The notes under the pieces were generated by a model, which was not told where the DNA came from, ran no database searches, and saw only the letters and a program-made list of their open reading frames with translations. A DNA stretch of 64,000 bases from an uncultured Eubacterium sp. (GTDB taxonomy: Bacteria > Bacillota > Clostridia > Lachnospirales > Lachnospiraceae): contig CAKRFN010000008.1 in assembly GCA_934320655.1 (NCBI GenBank), forward strand, positions 1 to 64,000, in the 5' to 3' direction. Below are positions 35,909-44,901 of the stretch, in pieces. The stretch's first letter is position 1; each line of letters starts with the position of its first letter. Position numbers and translations under genes: made by a program.

Positions 35909-35938
35909 ATATTAAACAGAAAATATCGCAAAAGTCAA
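35909..35938 (-). promoter_or_regulatory. Candidate chemoreceptor promoter
   Basis: Minus strand TTGACT (35933-35938), 18 bases, TAATAT (35909-35914), about 65 bases before the start. Confidence 0.45.
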
Positions 35939-35992
35939 CAACATTCAAGCAATTTATATAAAATCGAAACATATTGTCTATTTTATTGTATT

Positions 35993-36020
35993 TTGACTAT
36001 AAATTTTGATATTATATACT
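35993..36020 (+). promoter_or_regulatory. Candidate promoter of the HAD phosphatase gene
   Basis: TTGACT (35993-35998), 16 bases, TATACT (36015-36020), about 50 bases before the ATG. Confidence 0.55.
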
Positions 36021-36069
36021 ACAATAATGGTCATACAAAAATACTGATCCAAAAGAAAGGGACTTTATT

Positions 36070-36867
36070 ATGATAAAACTGATTGCTTCAGATATGGACG
36101 GCACGCTTCTGCCGGAGGGAACGACCGCGATAAACCCGGAGATCTATGATGTCATCCGCGCACTTCAGGCAAAAGGCGTGACCTTTGTCGCCGCCAGCGG
36201 ACGCAACTATGAAAGTGTGATGGGTGTATTCAAATGCATGGAACAGGAGCTGACCGTCATTTCGGATAACGGCGGATTTGTCTGCCGCCACGGAAAAGAG
36301 CTCGCCTGCAACGGATTTCCAAGGGAATTATTAGAGGAGGTCGTACAGGAGGCGCGCAAAGTACCGGATGCATGGATCATGGCATCCGCTGCGCGCGGCA
36401 CCTATACAGATCAGAACCATCCAAAATACGTGAAGTGGGTAAGGGAAGGGTACAAAATGAATATCCGCATCGTGGATGATCTGCTGAGCATTGACGAACC
36501 GCTCATCAAGGTCGCCCTGTACACCTATGCCGCAGATGCCTCTACGGTCGCCGCACCGCTGCGTGAGCATTTTGGCGACCGCGTCAGCATCGCACTGGCT
36601 GGTGAGCGATGGGTCGACATGATGGTTCCCGGCATCAGCAAAGGTCAGGCGCTGTCCCACATCCAGCAGACGCTTGGCATCACGCCGGAGGAGACAGCCG
36701 CTTTCGGTGACAACGGCAATGATATACCGATGCTGCAATGCGCCGGTGAGAGCTTCGCTGTCGCAAATGCAAGACCTGAGGTAAAACAGGCTGCAAAATA
36801 TCTGATCGGGGATGTCAGCGAGGCTCCGGTTCTCGCTCAGCTCAAACAATATTTAAAAGAGTTATAA
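36070..36867 (+). CDS. Cof-type HAD-superfamily phosphatase
   Basis: A 265-residue cytoplasmic hydrolase. HAD motif I DMDGTLL (8-14) supplies the nucleophile and acid/base Asp residues; motif II is in AASGR; the motif III lysine is probably in SKGQAL; motif IV GDNGNDIPML near 218 completes the metal site. The large C2B cap identifies the Cof/YidA group, which dephosphorylates sugar phosphates and related metabolites. AAAGAAAGGG precedes the ATG. It converges with the isomerase gene with a one-base gap, and its promoter is its own. Confidence 0.92.
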   Translation: MIKLIASDMDGTLLPEGTTAINPEIYDVIRALQAKGVTFVAASGRNYESVMGVFKCMEQELTVISDNGGFVCRHGKELACNGFPRELLEEVVQEARKVPDAWIMASAARGTYTDQNHPKYVKWVREGYKMNIRIVDDLLSIDEPLIKVALYTYAADASTVAAPLREHFGDRVSIALAGERWVDMMVPGISKGQALSHIQQTLGITPEETAAFGDNGNDIPMLQCAGESFAVANARPEVKQAAKYLIGDVSEAPVLAQLKQYLKEL

Positions 36868-36868
36868 G

Positions 36869-38374
36869 CTATTTATCAAGCACCACATACGGCACCTGCA
36901 ACAACTGTCCGATCTTCTCAAACAGTGCACCGTTGTGTCCGACGCTCATCGCAAAGTGATGGGTCGGTGCTTCTGCAAACCACTCATCCATGTAGGCATC
37001 GGGATCTTTCTTGAACCTGACGGGTGTCTGTGTATTTCCGATCGTCATGATCGTGCCGTCCGTCGCCTCTGCCTCGGTGATCGTGAGCTTTAATGTGCCC
37101 TCGATCGTCTGTGTGCATCCAAGGTTTGTGATCGCACCCGGACGCACCTTTGCCTCTACAGACACGCCACTGCCCTGCTTTCCGTGATACAGACCGAGTC
37201 CGCGGAGGTAGGGCTTTCCTTTTGCGATCGCCAGATGGAACGGGCCGTCGTGTCCGAGCAGGATCGTTCCGTCCACATAGTCGGTCGTCACGATCTCACA
37301 GAAGCTGCCGCCGACACCGACCATATCACAGATTTTCATTGCGAGACAGGTTTTCAGATCTCCCTCGCCCGCACACGGAATACCTTTTGCCGTGAGCAGC
37401 GAATGTCCTACGATAAATCCACTCTGGAGCTTTTCATACGCGCCGCCCGGTGCACCGTGATAATAGTAGCAGAGTGCATCCAGATCGTATTCCTTCACGA
37501 GTTTTTCCTGTGCGACTGCGACGCGGGCAGACCACTCTAACTGCTCCGGTGTCGGTTTTTGTGCCAGCGGATCAGCCGCCTTGTCGTCCGTGATAATGAA
37601 AAATTCCTCGATCTCACGCTTTTTCTCTGCCACCTCTTCCTCCGTCACAGTCTCCAACTGACGGTTCAGGTCACACATTTCGAGCACTTCCACATGTGCG
37701 CCGGTCTGTCCCTGAAACATTGCAAAATCACTGTACATATCGAGCATTCCGCAATAATATCCACCGAGGAAACCGAACCGGCTGCCGCGCAGCCCTGCCT
37801 TGACGGAGGCTGCCTTGACCCACTCTCCGATCTCTTTCCATGCGCGCTTTGCCTCCGGGCGCTCTGCGGTGTTTTCATCCGTCATGGAGATTTCCGGTGT
37901 GTGGTCCATGCCGAGCAGACCATTCACGATCTTGCAGGAGATACCCGCACGGTTAAACGCATTCGCCAGCTCCGGCACCGGACATGCGCCACAGTGCGCG
38001 AGCCACTCGCCGGTTGTCGTCACCGCGTAGTTGATCCGCGCGGTCGGCTGTAAATTCAAAATGACGGTAAATGCCGGACAGATCTGATGCACCGGAAGTA
38101 CAGATGCACTGGTCACATACGTGCCTGCGTGTGCGAAGATCAGATCAACGTTGTGCTCATTAAAATACTCGCCCGCTTTCCTGCCCTCCTCCGGACAATC
38201 TACCAGTCCGTAGAAATATACCTCTGCCTGCTCCATCGCCCCTACCTGGTCTGCGATGAACTGTCCGTATTCGATCATCCGCTCGCGCAGTCCTGCAAAC
38301 TGATTCCAGTATGCTTTCAGTCCCATGGTGTAGATTCCGATGCGCGCCTTTTTCGTCTGTTTTAATTTTTCCAT
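36869..38374 (-). CDS. L-arabinose/L-fucose isomerase family protein (candidate rhamnose-pathway isomerase)
   Basis: A 501-residue aldose-ketose isomerase. The manganese ligands of the arabinose-isomerase fold can be matched: Glu in AGEGDLKTCLAMKI, Glu in GGSFCEIVTTDY, His in LLGHDGPFH and His in APTHHFAMSVGHN. N-terminal FTVILNLQP and TTGEWLAHCGAC are family features. It is not RhaA by sequence, yet it lies beside an AraC regulator, RhaM and a rhamnose-type importer, so it may isomerise L-rhamnose or a related 6-deoxy sugar (inference). AAAGGAG precedes the ATG and an ATGACA-17-TATAAT promoter lies upstream. Arabinose or fucose isomerase activity remains possible. Confidence 0.82.
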   Translation of the reverse strand: MEKLKQTKKARIGIYTMGLKAYWNQFAGLRERMIEYGQFIADQVGAMEQAEVYFYGLVDCPEEGRKAGEYFNEHNVDLIFAHAGTYVTSASVLPVHQICPAFTVILNLQPTARINYAVTTTGEWLAHCGACPVPELANAFNRAGISCKIVNGLLGMDHTPEISMTDENTAERPEAKRAWKEIGEWVKAASVKAGLRGSRFGFLGGYYCGMLDMYSDFAMFQGQTGAHVEVLEMCDLNRQLETVTEEEVAEKKREIEEFFIITDDKAADPLAQKPTPEQLEWSARVAVAQEKLVKEYDLDALCYYYHGAPGGAYEKLQSGFIVGHSLLTAKGIPCAGEGDLKTCLAMKICDMVGVGGSFCEIVTTDYVDGTILLGHDGPFHLAIAKGKPYLRGLGLYHGKQGSGVSVEAKVRPGAITNLGCTQTIEGTLKLTITEAEATDGTIMTIGNTQTPVRFKKDPDAYMDEWFAEAPTHHFAMSVGHNGALFEKIGQLLQVPYVVLDK

Positions 38375-38466
38375 TGTCTGATGCTCCTTTCAACCAATCA
38401 AAATAATATTTTTTTGCTATCTGCCTTTATTCGGTGTTTCTTTTACTTGTTTCCTGTGTTAGTATT

Positions 38467-38495
38467 ATTATAGTGATATTTCTCTGATTTGTCAT
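38467..38495 (-). promoter_or_regulatory. Promoter of the isomerase gene
   Basis: Minus strand ATGACA (38490-38495), 17 bases, TATAAT (38467-38472). It lies in the divergent region shared with the AraC regulator. Confidence 0.6.
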
Positions 38496-38560
38496 TCGAG
38501 GATATTGTTTAAAAATTGTACGATCTTGCGGTTAGATTTTTAGGAAAGGAATGCAATTTT

Positions 38561-39472
38561 ATGCCTACATCTGTCTCATATCTGGAAAACTATGTCGCTG
38601 GCTGGAGCAAGGACTCGATCCGTCTGATGCCGACTGCCAGCGAGACTGCCAAGCGGTTATTTTTCTACGTGCAGGAATGCGGCTATTTCCGCACCGATGC
38701 CTCCTATTATACGGAGCGCGCCAACCTGAACAGCTATCTCGTGATCTATACGATCTCCGGCAAAGGCACCTTGACCTACGGCGGAAACACCTACGAGCTC
38801 GCGCCCGGATATGCCTGCCTGATCAACTGTAACGAGCACCATTTTTACCGCTGTGCTCCGGATGAAAGCTGGGAATTTGTCTGGCTGCATTTTAATGGGA
38901 TGAATGCGCTTGGGTATTATGAAGAATTTGTCAAAAACGGCTTTCACCTGCTGCAATGTCCCGATCCCGACCGCATGGAGCTCATGTTGCGCCGTATCGT
39001 CGCGATCCACCAGAAGGCGGATGCCACAACAGAGCTGGTGTCCTCGGAGCTGATCACCTCCGTTCTGACCGAATTTCTGACTGATACATGTACCGGATCA
39101 CAAAACGGATTCATCATGCCGGAGAGTATCAAAGAGACGAAACGATATATCGACAGGCATTTCCGCGAGACGCTGACACTGGACATGCTGGCTGCCCGCA
39201 TCCCTGTCAGCAAATATCACCTGTCGCATGAATTTAAAAAATACGTAGGAAAACCGGTCAATGAGTACATCATCTGCACAAGGCTTTCCTACGCAAAAGA
39301 GCTGCTTCAGTTTTCTTCCCTGTCCGTCACCGAGATTGCCTACGAGACAGGGATCAATCAGCCGAGCTATCTGATCCGGCTATTCAAAGAAAGGGAGTCT
39401 GTGACTCCCAATCAGTTCCGCCGCCAGTGGACGGTCAATGTTTCAGTTAATCCAGATGGAACACCGGCTTGA
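38561..39472 (+). CDS. AraC-family regulator of the rhamnose locus
   Basis: A 303-residue regulator: cupin-like sensor domain (residues about 30-140; KGTLTYGGNTYELAPG, then CNEHHFYRC and WLHFNG) and two C-terminal helix-turn-helix units (LTLDMLAARIPVSKYHLSHEF and LSVTEIAYETGINQPSYLIRLF). The start is the ATG at 38561 behind AGGAAAGGA. It diverges from the isomerase gene and its 3' end overlaps the convergent rhaM gene by 26 bases. The position suggests control of the isomerase and importer in response to the sugar (inference). Confidence 0.9.
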   Translation: MPTSVSYLENYVAGWSKDSIRLMPTASETAKRLFFYVQECGYFRTDASYYTERANLNSYLVIYTISGKGTLTYGGNTYELAPGYACLINCNEHHFYRCAPDESWEFVWLHFNGMNALGYYEEFVKNGFHLLQCPDPDRMELMLRRIVAIHQKADATTELVSSELITSVLTEFLTDTCTGSQNGFIMPESIKETKRYIDRHFRETLTLDMLAARIPVSKYHLSHEFKKYVGKPVNEYIICTRLSYAKELLQFSSLSVTEIAYETGINQPSYLIRLFKERESVTPNQFRRQWTVNVSVNPDGTPA

Positions 39473-39758
39473 GGTCGATGCACACCGGACTGTTATCGGG
39501 ATTGGTCTCCATGATGTCCGCCATGAAATCCCACCACTTGCGGTTGATCGCTGTGTCTGCACCTTTTGCCCACAGCTCCTCATCCTCGATCTCGATATAG
39601 CCATACAGAATGTTGGTCTTTTCATCCAGAAAGATAGAGTAGTTTTTTCCGCCATGCTCATGGATCATGTCCTTCATTTCATCCCAGAGCTCGTTGTGGC
39701 GCTTCTCGTACTCTGCTGCCTGACCCTCATACAGTTTCATTGTAAATGCTTTTACCAT
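39447..39758 (-). CDS. rhaM: L-rhamnose mutarotase
   Basis: A 103-residue alpha/beta-barrel protein that interconverts the alpha and beta anomers of L-rhamnose, providing the form used by the next enzyme. It aligns closely with the E. coli enzyme from memory: active-site residues Tyr17, His21, Tyr40 and Trp63 are present, as are the RHNELW segment, the paired Trp 74-75 and the C-terminal NPDNSPV followed by VFHL. It has its own GGAGG site and lies downstream of the importer terminator, so it may be read by leakage or by a separate promoter. Confidence 0.93.
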   Translation of the reverse strand: MVKAFTMKLYEGQAAEYEKRHNELWDEMKDMIHEHGGKNYSIFLDEKTNILYGYIEIEDEELWAKGADTAINRKWWDFMADIMETNPDNSPVCIDLKPVFHLD

Positions 39759-39794
39759 TGTCTGATACCTCCATTTTTATAGTAGAAATGTAAA

Positions 39795-39820
39795 AAAGGG
39801 ACTGCCGGAGCAGTCCCTTT
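39795..39820 (-). terminator. Terminator after rhaS
   Basis: AAAGGGACTGC (39795-39805) pairs perfectly with GCAGTCCCTTT (39810-39820); the minus strand continues with T residues. Confidence 0.85.
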
Positions 39821-39832
39821 TGTCAGCCTATT

Positions 39833-41002
39833 TTAGTAAACAGACTTCCACTCCTCGATGTTCTCAGGATTGAATCCGTAAGGAGGTCCAAGGATGATTT
39901 CTGTACCACCATCGCTTGCTGCAGTTACTTCGTATGTAGTTCCCTCAGGAGAAGTGAAGCTGTCTCCCTCAGCACCGGTGATCACACCATTTACAAGTGC
40001 GATAGCGGTATAACCTGCTAACTTTCCTAAGTCAATCGGGTTCCACAGGAACATGTAAGGGCAAGAGTTGTCATCGCCATCGCCAATGTAGTCTGCCATC
40101 TCTGAAGGTAATCCAAGACCGGTAACCTTAACCTGTCCTGCAAGACCCTTATCCTCAACAACCTTAGCGGCTGCCATGATACCTACAGTTGTAGGAGCAC
40201 AGATAACCTTTACGTCAGGGTTCTCTGAAAGAATCGCATCTGTCTGGTCTACTGACTTCTGGTACTCATCATCACCGTAGTAAACACCTACTAACTCAAG
40301 TCCTGAGTAAGCAGAATCTTCCATTACAGACTTCATGGAATCGATCCATGCATTCTGGTTAGTAGCTGTAGAAGCAGCAGACAGGATTGCCCACTTTCCT
40401 TCTCCACCGGAAATATCCTTTACAGCCTCCATCAGAGTCTCACCAACCTGGGTGATACCTGCCTGGTTACAGAATACTTCACGAGAAGCTGCGTTTGTTG
40501 CAGAGTCAAGTGCAAGTACGTGGATACCAGCATTCTTTGCTTCTGTTAAAGCGGGCTGTAATGCATCTGCATCGTTAGCTGCGATAGCGATCGCATCTAC
40601 GCCCTGTGAAATTGCGTTGTTGATACATGTGATCTGGCTCTCAGCATCTGCTGCTGCGGGCTCCTGAAGTACGAATGTACCGCCCTGTGCCTCGATTGCC
40701 TCCTTGAAACCATCAGCCTCTTTCTGATTGTAAGGGTTACCAGCACTCTTAACGATCAGACAGAAAGTCTTGTCTGTGGTCAGGTCAGCATCTGTAGCTG
40801 CTGCGTCATCTGCTGCATCGTCTGCTGCAGGCTCCTCTGCTGTTGTGTCATCAGCGGCAGCATCATCTGCTGCTGCATCGTCTGTTGCTGCGTCTGCTGC
40901 AGGTGCATCTGCTGCAGCGTCGTCTGTCTTTCCACCACAGCCTACTAACATGGTAGCTGCCATGGATACGCATAATAATGCGCTCAGAACTTTTTTCTTC
41001 AT
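39833..41002 (-). CDS. rhaS: Rhamnose ABC transporter substrate-binding lipoprotein
   Basis: A 389-residue exported lipoprotein: signal peptide with lipobox LVGC (Cys22), an Ala/Asp-rich linker (about 26-75), then a type I sugar-binding fold. Segments STATNQNAWIDSMK, APTTVGIMAAAKVVEDKG, VTGLGLPSEM and FLWNPIDLG match RhaS of the rhizobial rhamnose importer, which is the best guide to its substrate. The start is ATG 41002 behind GGGAGG; an in-frame ATG at 41083 is too far upstream. It is the last gene of the importer set and has a candidate promoter of its own, as expected for a binding protein needed in excess. Confidence 0.9.
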   Translation of the reverse strand: MKKKVLSALLCVSMAATMLVGCGGKTDDAAADAPAADAATDDAAADDAAADDTTAEEPAADDAADDAAATDADLTTDKTFCLIVKSAGNPYNQKEADGFKEAIEAQGGTFVLQEPAAADAESQITCINNAISQGVDAIAIAANDADALQPALTEAKNAGIHVLALDSATNAASREVFCNQAGITQVGETLMEAVKDISGGEGKWAILSAASTATNQNAWIDSMKSVMEDSAYSGLELVGVYYGDDEYQKSVDQTDAILSENPDVKVICAPTTVGIMAAAKVVEDKGLAGQVKVTGLGLPSEMADYIGDGDDNSCPYMFLWNPIDLGKLAGYTAIALVNGVITGAEGDSFTSPEGTTYEVTAASDGGTEIILGPPYGFNPENIEEWKSVY

Positions 41003-41073
41003 TTTTTTCTTACCTCCCATAAGATTTTTTGGTGTATGCTCAAACGAATGTGAAGCCATTCGCTCTAGCCAAG

Positions 41074-41100
41074 TGTATAGCATAACTGATTTTTAGTAAA
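41074..41100 (-). promoter_or_regulatory. Candidate internal promoter before rhaS
   Basis: Minus strand TTTACT (41095-41100), 15 bases, TATACA (41074-41079) with upstream TGC. The spacer is short, compensated by the extended -10. Confidence 0.4.
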
Positions 41101-41125
41101 TATGCTACATTTTTATATGACTTTT

Positions 41126-42136
41126 TTATGCAACTTTACTTTTCTTCTTTCCAACAATCTTCAGATTCGGGATCATGACTGAGATCACGAGCAGCGCGCC
41201 CTTGACTACCAGCATGACGTTTGAAGATACATTGACAAGTCCAAGACCATATTCCAACAGACCAAGCAGGAATACGGAGATCATCGCTCCGATGAAATTA
41301 CCTTTACCACCGTCTGTCATAATACCACCGAGTACGCAGATACCGATCGCATCCATCTCTGTACCTTTGCCGACTGCGTTGTTGATACTTCCCATGGAAG
41401 CTGCGGTAAAGATCGCAGCAACTGCTGAGAATAAACCGGTCAGTACAAATACGATAAATCTGGTTCCCTGTACATTGATACCTGAGTATCTGGCTGCCTC
41501 ACGGTTTGCACCGATCGCATACATTCTGCGTCCGAATGTTGTCTTGTGCTGTACGATACCGAATACGACCGCACATACAACAAAGATAACAAACATGTAC
41601 GGAACGACTCCGCCGATCTTGCCCCAGTACAGGTTTGAGAACCACATCACGTTGTTCAGGCCACCCGTTGACTGGTCTCCTAAGATGATCTCACACAGAC
41701 CACGGTATACAACCTGTGTACCGAATGTAATGATCATCGGGTTTAACTCTGTAAACTGTGTTGCGATCGCACCATTGATGCAGCCGCAGACCGTACCGGT
41801 CAGCAGGGCTACAAGCACTGCCACACCCATCGGTGCACCTGCATTGTATGTAACACCAAGCATCGTAGCGCTGAATGCAAGAATTGATCCGACTGAAATA
41901 TCAATGTCGCCAAGTACAAGCACGAAACACATCGGTAATACCATGAATGCGATGTTGAGGAAGGAGTTGGTCGCACGGAATAATCCGGTCACACTCCAAT
42001 ACTTATCCGAAATCGCGATGTTCATGATGTTTACGGCTACTAACAACAGAATCAGCATGGACTCCCAGCGAAGAAACAGATGCTTCCATGAGAAGGGCTG
42101 TTCTGCAATAATCTCTCTACCTGATTTTCCTGCCAT
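41126..42136 (-). CDS. rhaQ: Rhamnose ABC transporter permease
   Basis: A 336-residue membrane protein of the RbsC/BPD_transp_2 family with eight to ten hydrophobic helices. The family segment LVLGDIDISVGSILAFSATM (about 65-84) and the EAA-like stretch GANREAARYSGINVQGT near 210 are present. One of two permeases that probably form a heterodimer with the product of the gene just upstream. Two bases separate the genes. Which of the two corresponds to RhaP or RhaQ cannot be decided from sequence alone. Confidence 0.88.
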   Translation of the reverse strand: MAGKSGREIIAEQPFSWKHLFLRWESMLILLLVAVNIMNIAISDKYWSVTGLFRATNSFLNIAFMVLPMCFVLVLGDIDISVGSILAFSATMLGVTYNAGAPMGVAVLVALLTGTVCGCINGAIATQFTELNPMIITFGTQVVYRGLCEIILGDQSTGGLNNVMWFSNLYWGKIGGVVPYMFVIFVVCAVVFGIVQHKTTFGRRMYAIGANREAARYSGINVQGTRFIVFVLTGLFSAVAAIFTAASMGSINNAVGKGTEMDAIGICVLGGIMTDGGKGNFIGAMISVFLLGLLEYGLGLVNVSSNVMLVVKGALLVISVMIPNLKIVGKKKSKVA

Positions 42137-42138
42137 GA

Positions 42139-43152
42139 CTAAATCTCCCTTCTCTTTAATGCTGCCTTGTCAACCGAACGCTGTACGAGTACGTTCAGGA
42201 TGACGAACACGAGGATGATGACACCCTTGATCGCCTTCTGCCAGAACTGTGATACACCGATCAGAGGAAGTCCCTTACCGATGATCGCGATTACGAGCGC
42301 TCCCATGAACACACCTACGATATTGCCTTTACCACCGGTCATGCTCACACCACCTACGACACAGGCTGCGATACAGTCCATCTCAAGACCTTCACCCATG
42401 TTACCCTGTGCAGATGCATACAGTGAAGTAAACATACCGCCTGCAAGTCCGGTCAGACCGCCTAAAATCGTATAGCAGATCGTCTTTACTTTTCTTACAT
42501 TGATGCCGGATACGGATGCAGCCTCTGCGTTTGATCCTACCGCATAGATCTTACGTCCTGCCGGTGTCCATTTCAGTATGATAAAAAAGATCACATACAG
42601 AATAATAACGATCACTAACAGGTTGTTGATCACACCGAATCCGAGATAGCTCTTCTGTGCAAAATTCTTATAACTTTCCGTGAAATCCATCGCTGCGACC
42701 CACTCATTATGTGCTACGAGGTAGGTAGCTCCACGGAATGCGTTCATACATCCCATCGTTGCAATGATCGGAGGTACTTTACCGTAAGAGATCACTGCTC
42801 CGATCAACAGTCCACATGCGAGACCGACAACAATCGAGATACCGAATACTGCGATGATCGGCAACCCCTGATGATCACGGAAGATCAGTGATGCACACAT
42901 TCCTGAGAGTGCCAGTGTCGATCCGACACTGATATCAATACCACCGGTCAGCATGACGAGCATCATGCCGATTGCGATGACGAAGTCAACTGCGTAGTTT
43001 TTGAACATTCCGTTCAGGTTATCCAGCTGGAAAAATGCTCCGCCGGATTTTGCTTCGATGAAGACCGCCAATATAACCACGATAAGAAACAGGATCGCTT
43101 CACGGGAACCGGTGATCTTTTTCAAAACTGATTTATTTTCCATTTTCTTCAC
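42139..43152 (-). CDS. rhaP: Rhamnose ABC transporter permease
   Basis: A 337-residue RbsC-type permease. The conserved LTGGIDISVGSTLALSGM lies near residues 66-85 and VGSNAEAASVSGINVRKVK near 205, which contacts the ATPase. About nine membrane helices. It begins 10 bases after the ATPase gene and ends two bases before the second permease, so translation of the three is tightly linked. The product pairs with the second permease in the membrane. Confidence 0.88.
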   Translation of the reverse strand: MKKMENKSVLKKITGSREAILFLIVVILAVFIEAKSGGAFFQLDNLNGMFKNYAVDFVIAIGMMLVMLTGGIDISVGSTLALSGMCASLIFRDHQGLPIIAVFGISIVVGLACGLLIGAVISYGKVPPIIATMGCMNAFRGATYLVAHNEWVAAMDFTESYKNFAQKSYLGFGVINNLLVIVIILYVIFFIILKWTPAGRKIYAVGSNAEAASVSGINVRKVKTICYTILGGLTGLAGGMFTSLYASAQGNMGEGLEMDCIAACVVGGVSMTGGKGNIVGVFMGALVIAIIGKGLPLIGVSQFWQKAIKGVIILVFVILNVLVQRSVDKAALKRREI

Positions 43153-43162
43153 TCGCCTTTCC

Positions 43163-44674
43163 CTATTTATCTGAGGTATTCTTTAAAGATTTTGCCATTG
43201 CAAACTCCAGAATACCCTCCTGCGTTGCTTCTTCACGACTCAGCTCGCCGGTGATCTTTCCTTCACACATGACGATGATACGATCACTCATGTTGAGTAC
43301 CTCAGGCATCTCGGATGAAATCATAATGATCGCATATCCGCGCTGTGCCAGCTGACCCATGATGTCATAAATCTCCGCCTTTGCACCGACGTCAATACCC
43401 TTTGTCGGCTCATCCATGATCAGCACCTTCAGATCAGATGCAAGAATCTTGGATACGGCTACTTTCTGCTGGTTACCACCGGATAACGTGCTTACCTTAT
43501 CAAACAGGGACACTGCCTTTGTATCTACTCCCTCTGCGAGTTCCTTCGCTGCGATACGCTCTGCTTTATCATTGGTAAAGAATTTATTTCCGTACTTTTC
43601 GATCTCTGTCAGCGTAATGTTGCGTCCGATGCCCCAGTCTAAGATCAGTCCGAGGTTGGAACGGTCCTCTGTCAGAAGTCCGATACCGTTTACGATCGCA
43701 TCGTGCGGACTGCGGATCTTAATCTCTTTTCCATCCAGGAAAATCTTACCGCTGTCGAGCTTTTCTACACCGTAAATCGTCTGGATGGCCTCTGTTCTGC
43801 GGGCTCCGACAAGTCCGGTCAGACCAAGGATCTCACCCTTGCGAACGCTGAAAGATACATCCTTGAAAAATCCTTCTCTGGACAGATTCTCTACACGTAA
43901 GACTTCCTCTCCGAGCTTTACATCCGGTTTCGGGAACATGTCTGTGATCTCACGGCCTACCATTGCTGTGATCAGGTCTGCATTTGAGATCTTATCTACA
44001 TCATATGTACCTACATATTTTGAATCACGGAATACGGTAACTCTCGTAGCAAGGCGGTACATATCCTCAAATCTGTGTGAAATGAAGATGATCGATGCTC
44101 CCTCATCTCTTAATTTCTCTGAAATGCGGTAGAGGTTTTCTGACTCGTTCTTGGTCAGTGATGCAGTCGGCTCATCCATGATGATGATCTTTGCGTTGGC
44201 TGACAATGCCTTTGCGATCTCTACCATCTGCTGCTGTGCGACGGATAAAGAACCCATCTCCGCAGTAGACTTGAAATCTGCATTTAACTGTGCGAGCAGC
44301 TTATCTGCCTCCTCATACATCTCTCTCCACTGGATCATGCCATGCTTTACTTTTTCATGACCCATAAAGATATTCTCCGCTACACTCAGGTGCGGATAAG
44401 CGGTCACGTGCTGGTAAATCGCTGCAATACCTGCCGCCTGACTGTCATTCGGTCCCTTAAAATCGACCTTCTCGCCATTGAGATACATCTCGCCGCCATC
44501 GGCTTTATGTACACCGGTAATTACCTTAATAAACGTAGATTTACCGGCTCCGTTCTCGCCCATCAGTGCGTGAATCTCGCCCGGTTTCAACTGAAAGCTC
44601 ACGTTGTCAAGTGCCTTCACACCGGGGAAAATCTTGGTGATCCCTTTTAATTCCAGAACATATTCTGAAGCCAT
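43163..44674 (-). CDS. rhaT: Rhamnose ABC transporter ATPase
   Basis: A 503-residue double-domain ATPase of the RbsA type. Domain 1: Walker A GENGAGKST (39-47), signature LSVAQQQ, Walker B IIMDEPTAS. Domain 2: Walker A is replaced by GLVGARRTE, normal for this class, with signature LSGGNQQK and Walker B LIMDEPTKGID. It drives sugar import through the two permeases. First gene of the importer operon and divergent from the two-component system, with a 227-base region between the two start codons. Confidence 0.93.
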   Translation of the reverse strand: MASEYVLELKGITKIFPGVKALDNVSFQLKPGEIHALMGENGAGKSTFIKVITGVHKADGGEMYLNGEKVDFKGPNDSQAAGIAAIYQHVTAYPHLSVAENIFMGHEKVKHGMIQWREMYEEADKLLAQLNADFKSTAEMGSLSVAQQQMVEIAKALSANAKIIIMDEPTASLTKNESENLYRISEKLRDEGASIIFISHRFEDMYRLATRVTVFRDSKYVGTYDVDKISNADLITAMVGREITDMFPKPDVKLGEEVLRVENLSREGFFKDVSFSVRKGEILGLTGLVGARRTEAIQTIYGVEKLDSGKIFLDGKEIKIRSPHDAIVNGIGLLTEDRSNLGLILDWGIGRNITLTEIEKYGNKFFTNDKAERIAAKELAEGVDTKAVSLFDKVSTLSGGNQQKVAVSKILASDLKVLIMDEPTKGIDVGAKAEIYDIMGQLAQRGYAIIMISSEMPEVLNMSDRIIVMCEGKITGELSREEATQEGILEFAMAKSLKNTSDK

Positions 44675-44794
44675 TGATCGTTGCCCCTTTCTCTCCCATT
44701 GTTTGTCAAGAGAATCAATATCTCTCTCAACCTTGTAATTATCTTAGCATTACCTTCCGGTTAAGCCTATCGTAATTTTCTTTGATTGTTGGTA

Positions 44795-44825
44795 TTTTTT
44801 TTCGATATTCTAAATTTTTTCGATA
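44795..44825. repeat. Two direct repeats TTTTTTCGATA, candidate operator
   Basis: TTTTTTCGATA occurs at 44797-44807 and 44815-44825, 18 bases apart, in the divergent region between rhaT and the response-regulator gene. The spacing puts the copies on nearly the same DNA face, as AraC-type response regulators often need. Function is inferred. Confidence 0.4.
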
Positions 44826-44836
44826 AGATCTGACAG

Positions 44837-44865
44837 GTGACAGCCATCCGCCGATGTGCTAAAAT
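44837..44865 (+). promoter_or_regulatory. Promoter of the two-component operon
   Basis: GTGACA (44837-44842), 17 bases, TAAAAT (44860-44865) with upstream TGC, about 35 bases before the ATG at 44902. Confidence 0.55.
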
Positions 44866-44901
44866 AATGGCAGACTACAAACAGCACAACGGAGGATGAC
44901 G

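Noticed and set aside
41175..42203. Long open frame opposite the permease gene (342 codons, plus strand)
   Set aside because: It mirrors the codon pattern of the permease on the minus strand, is Pro/Thr/Ile-rich without domain features, and has no ribosome site.
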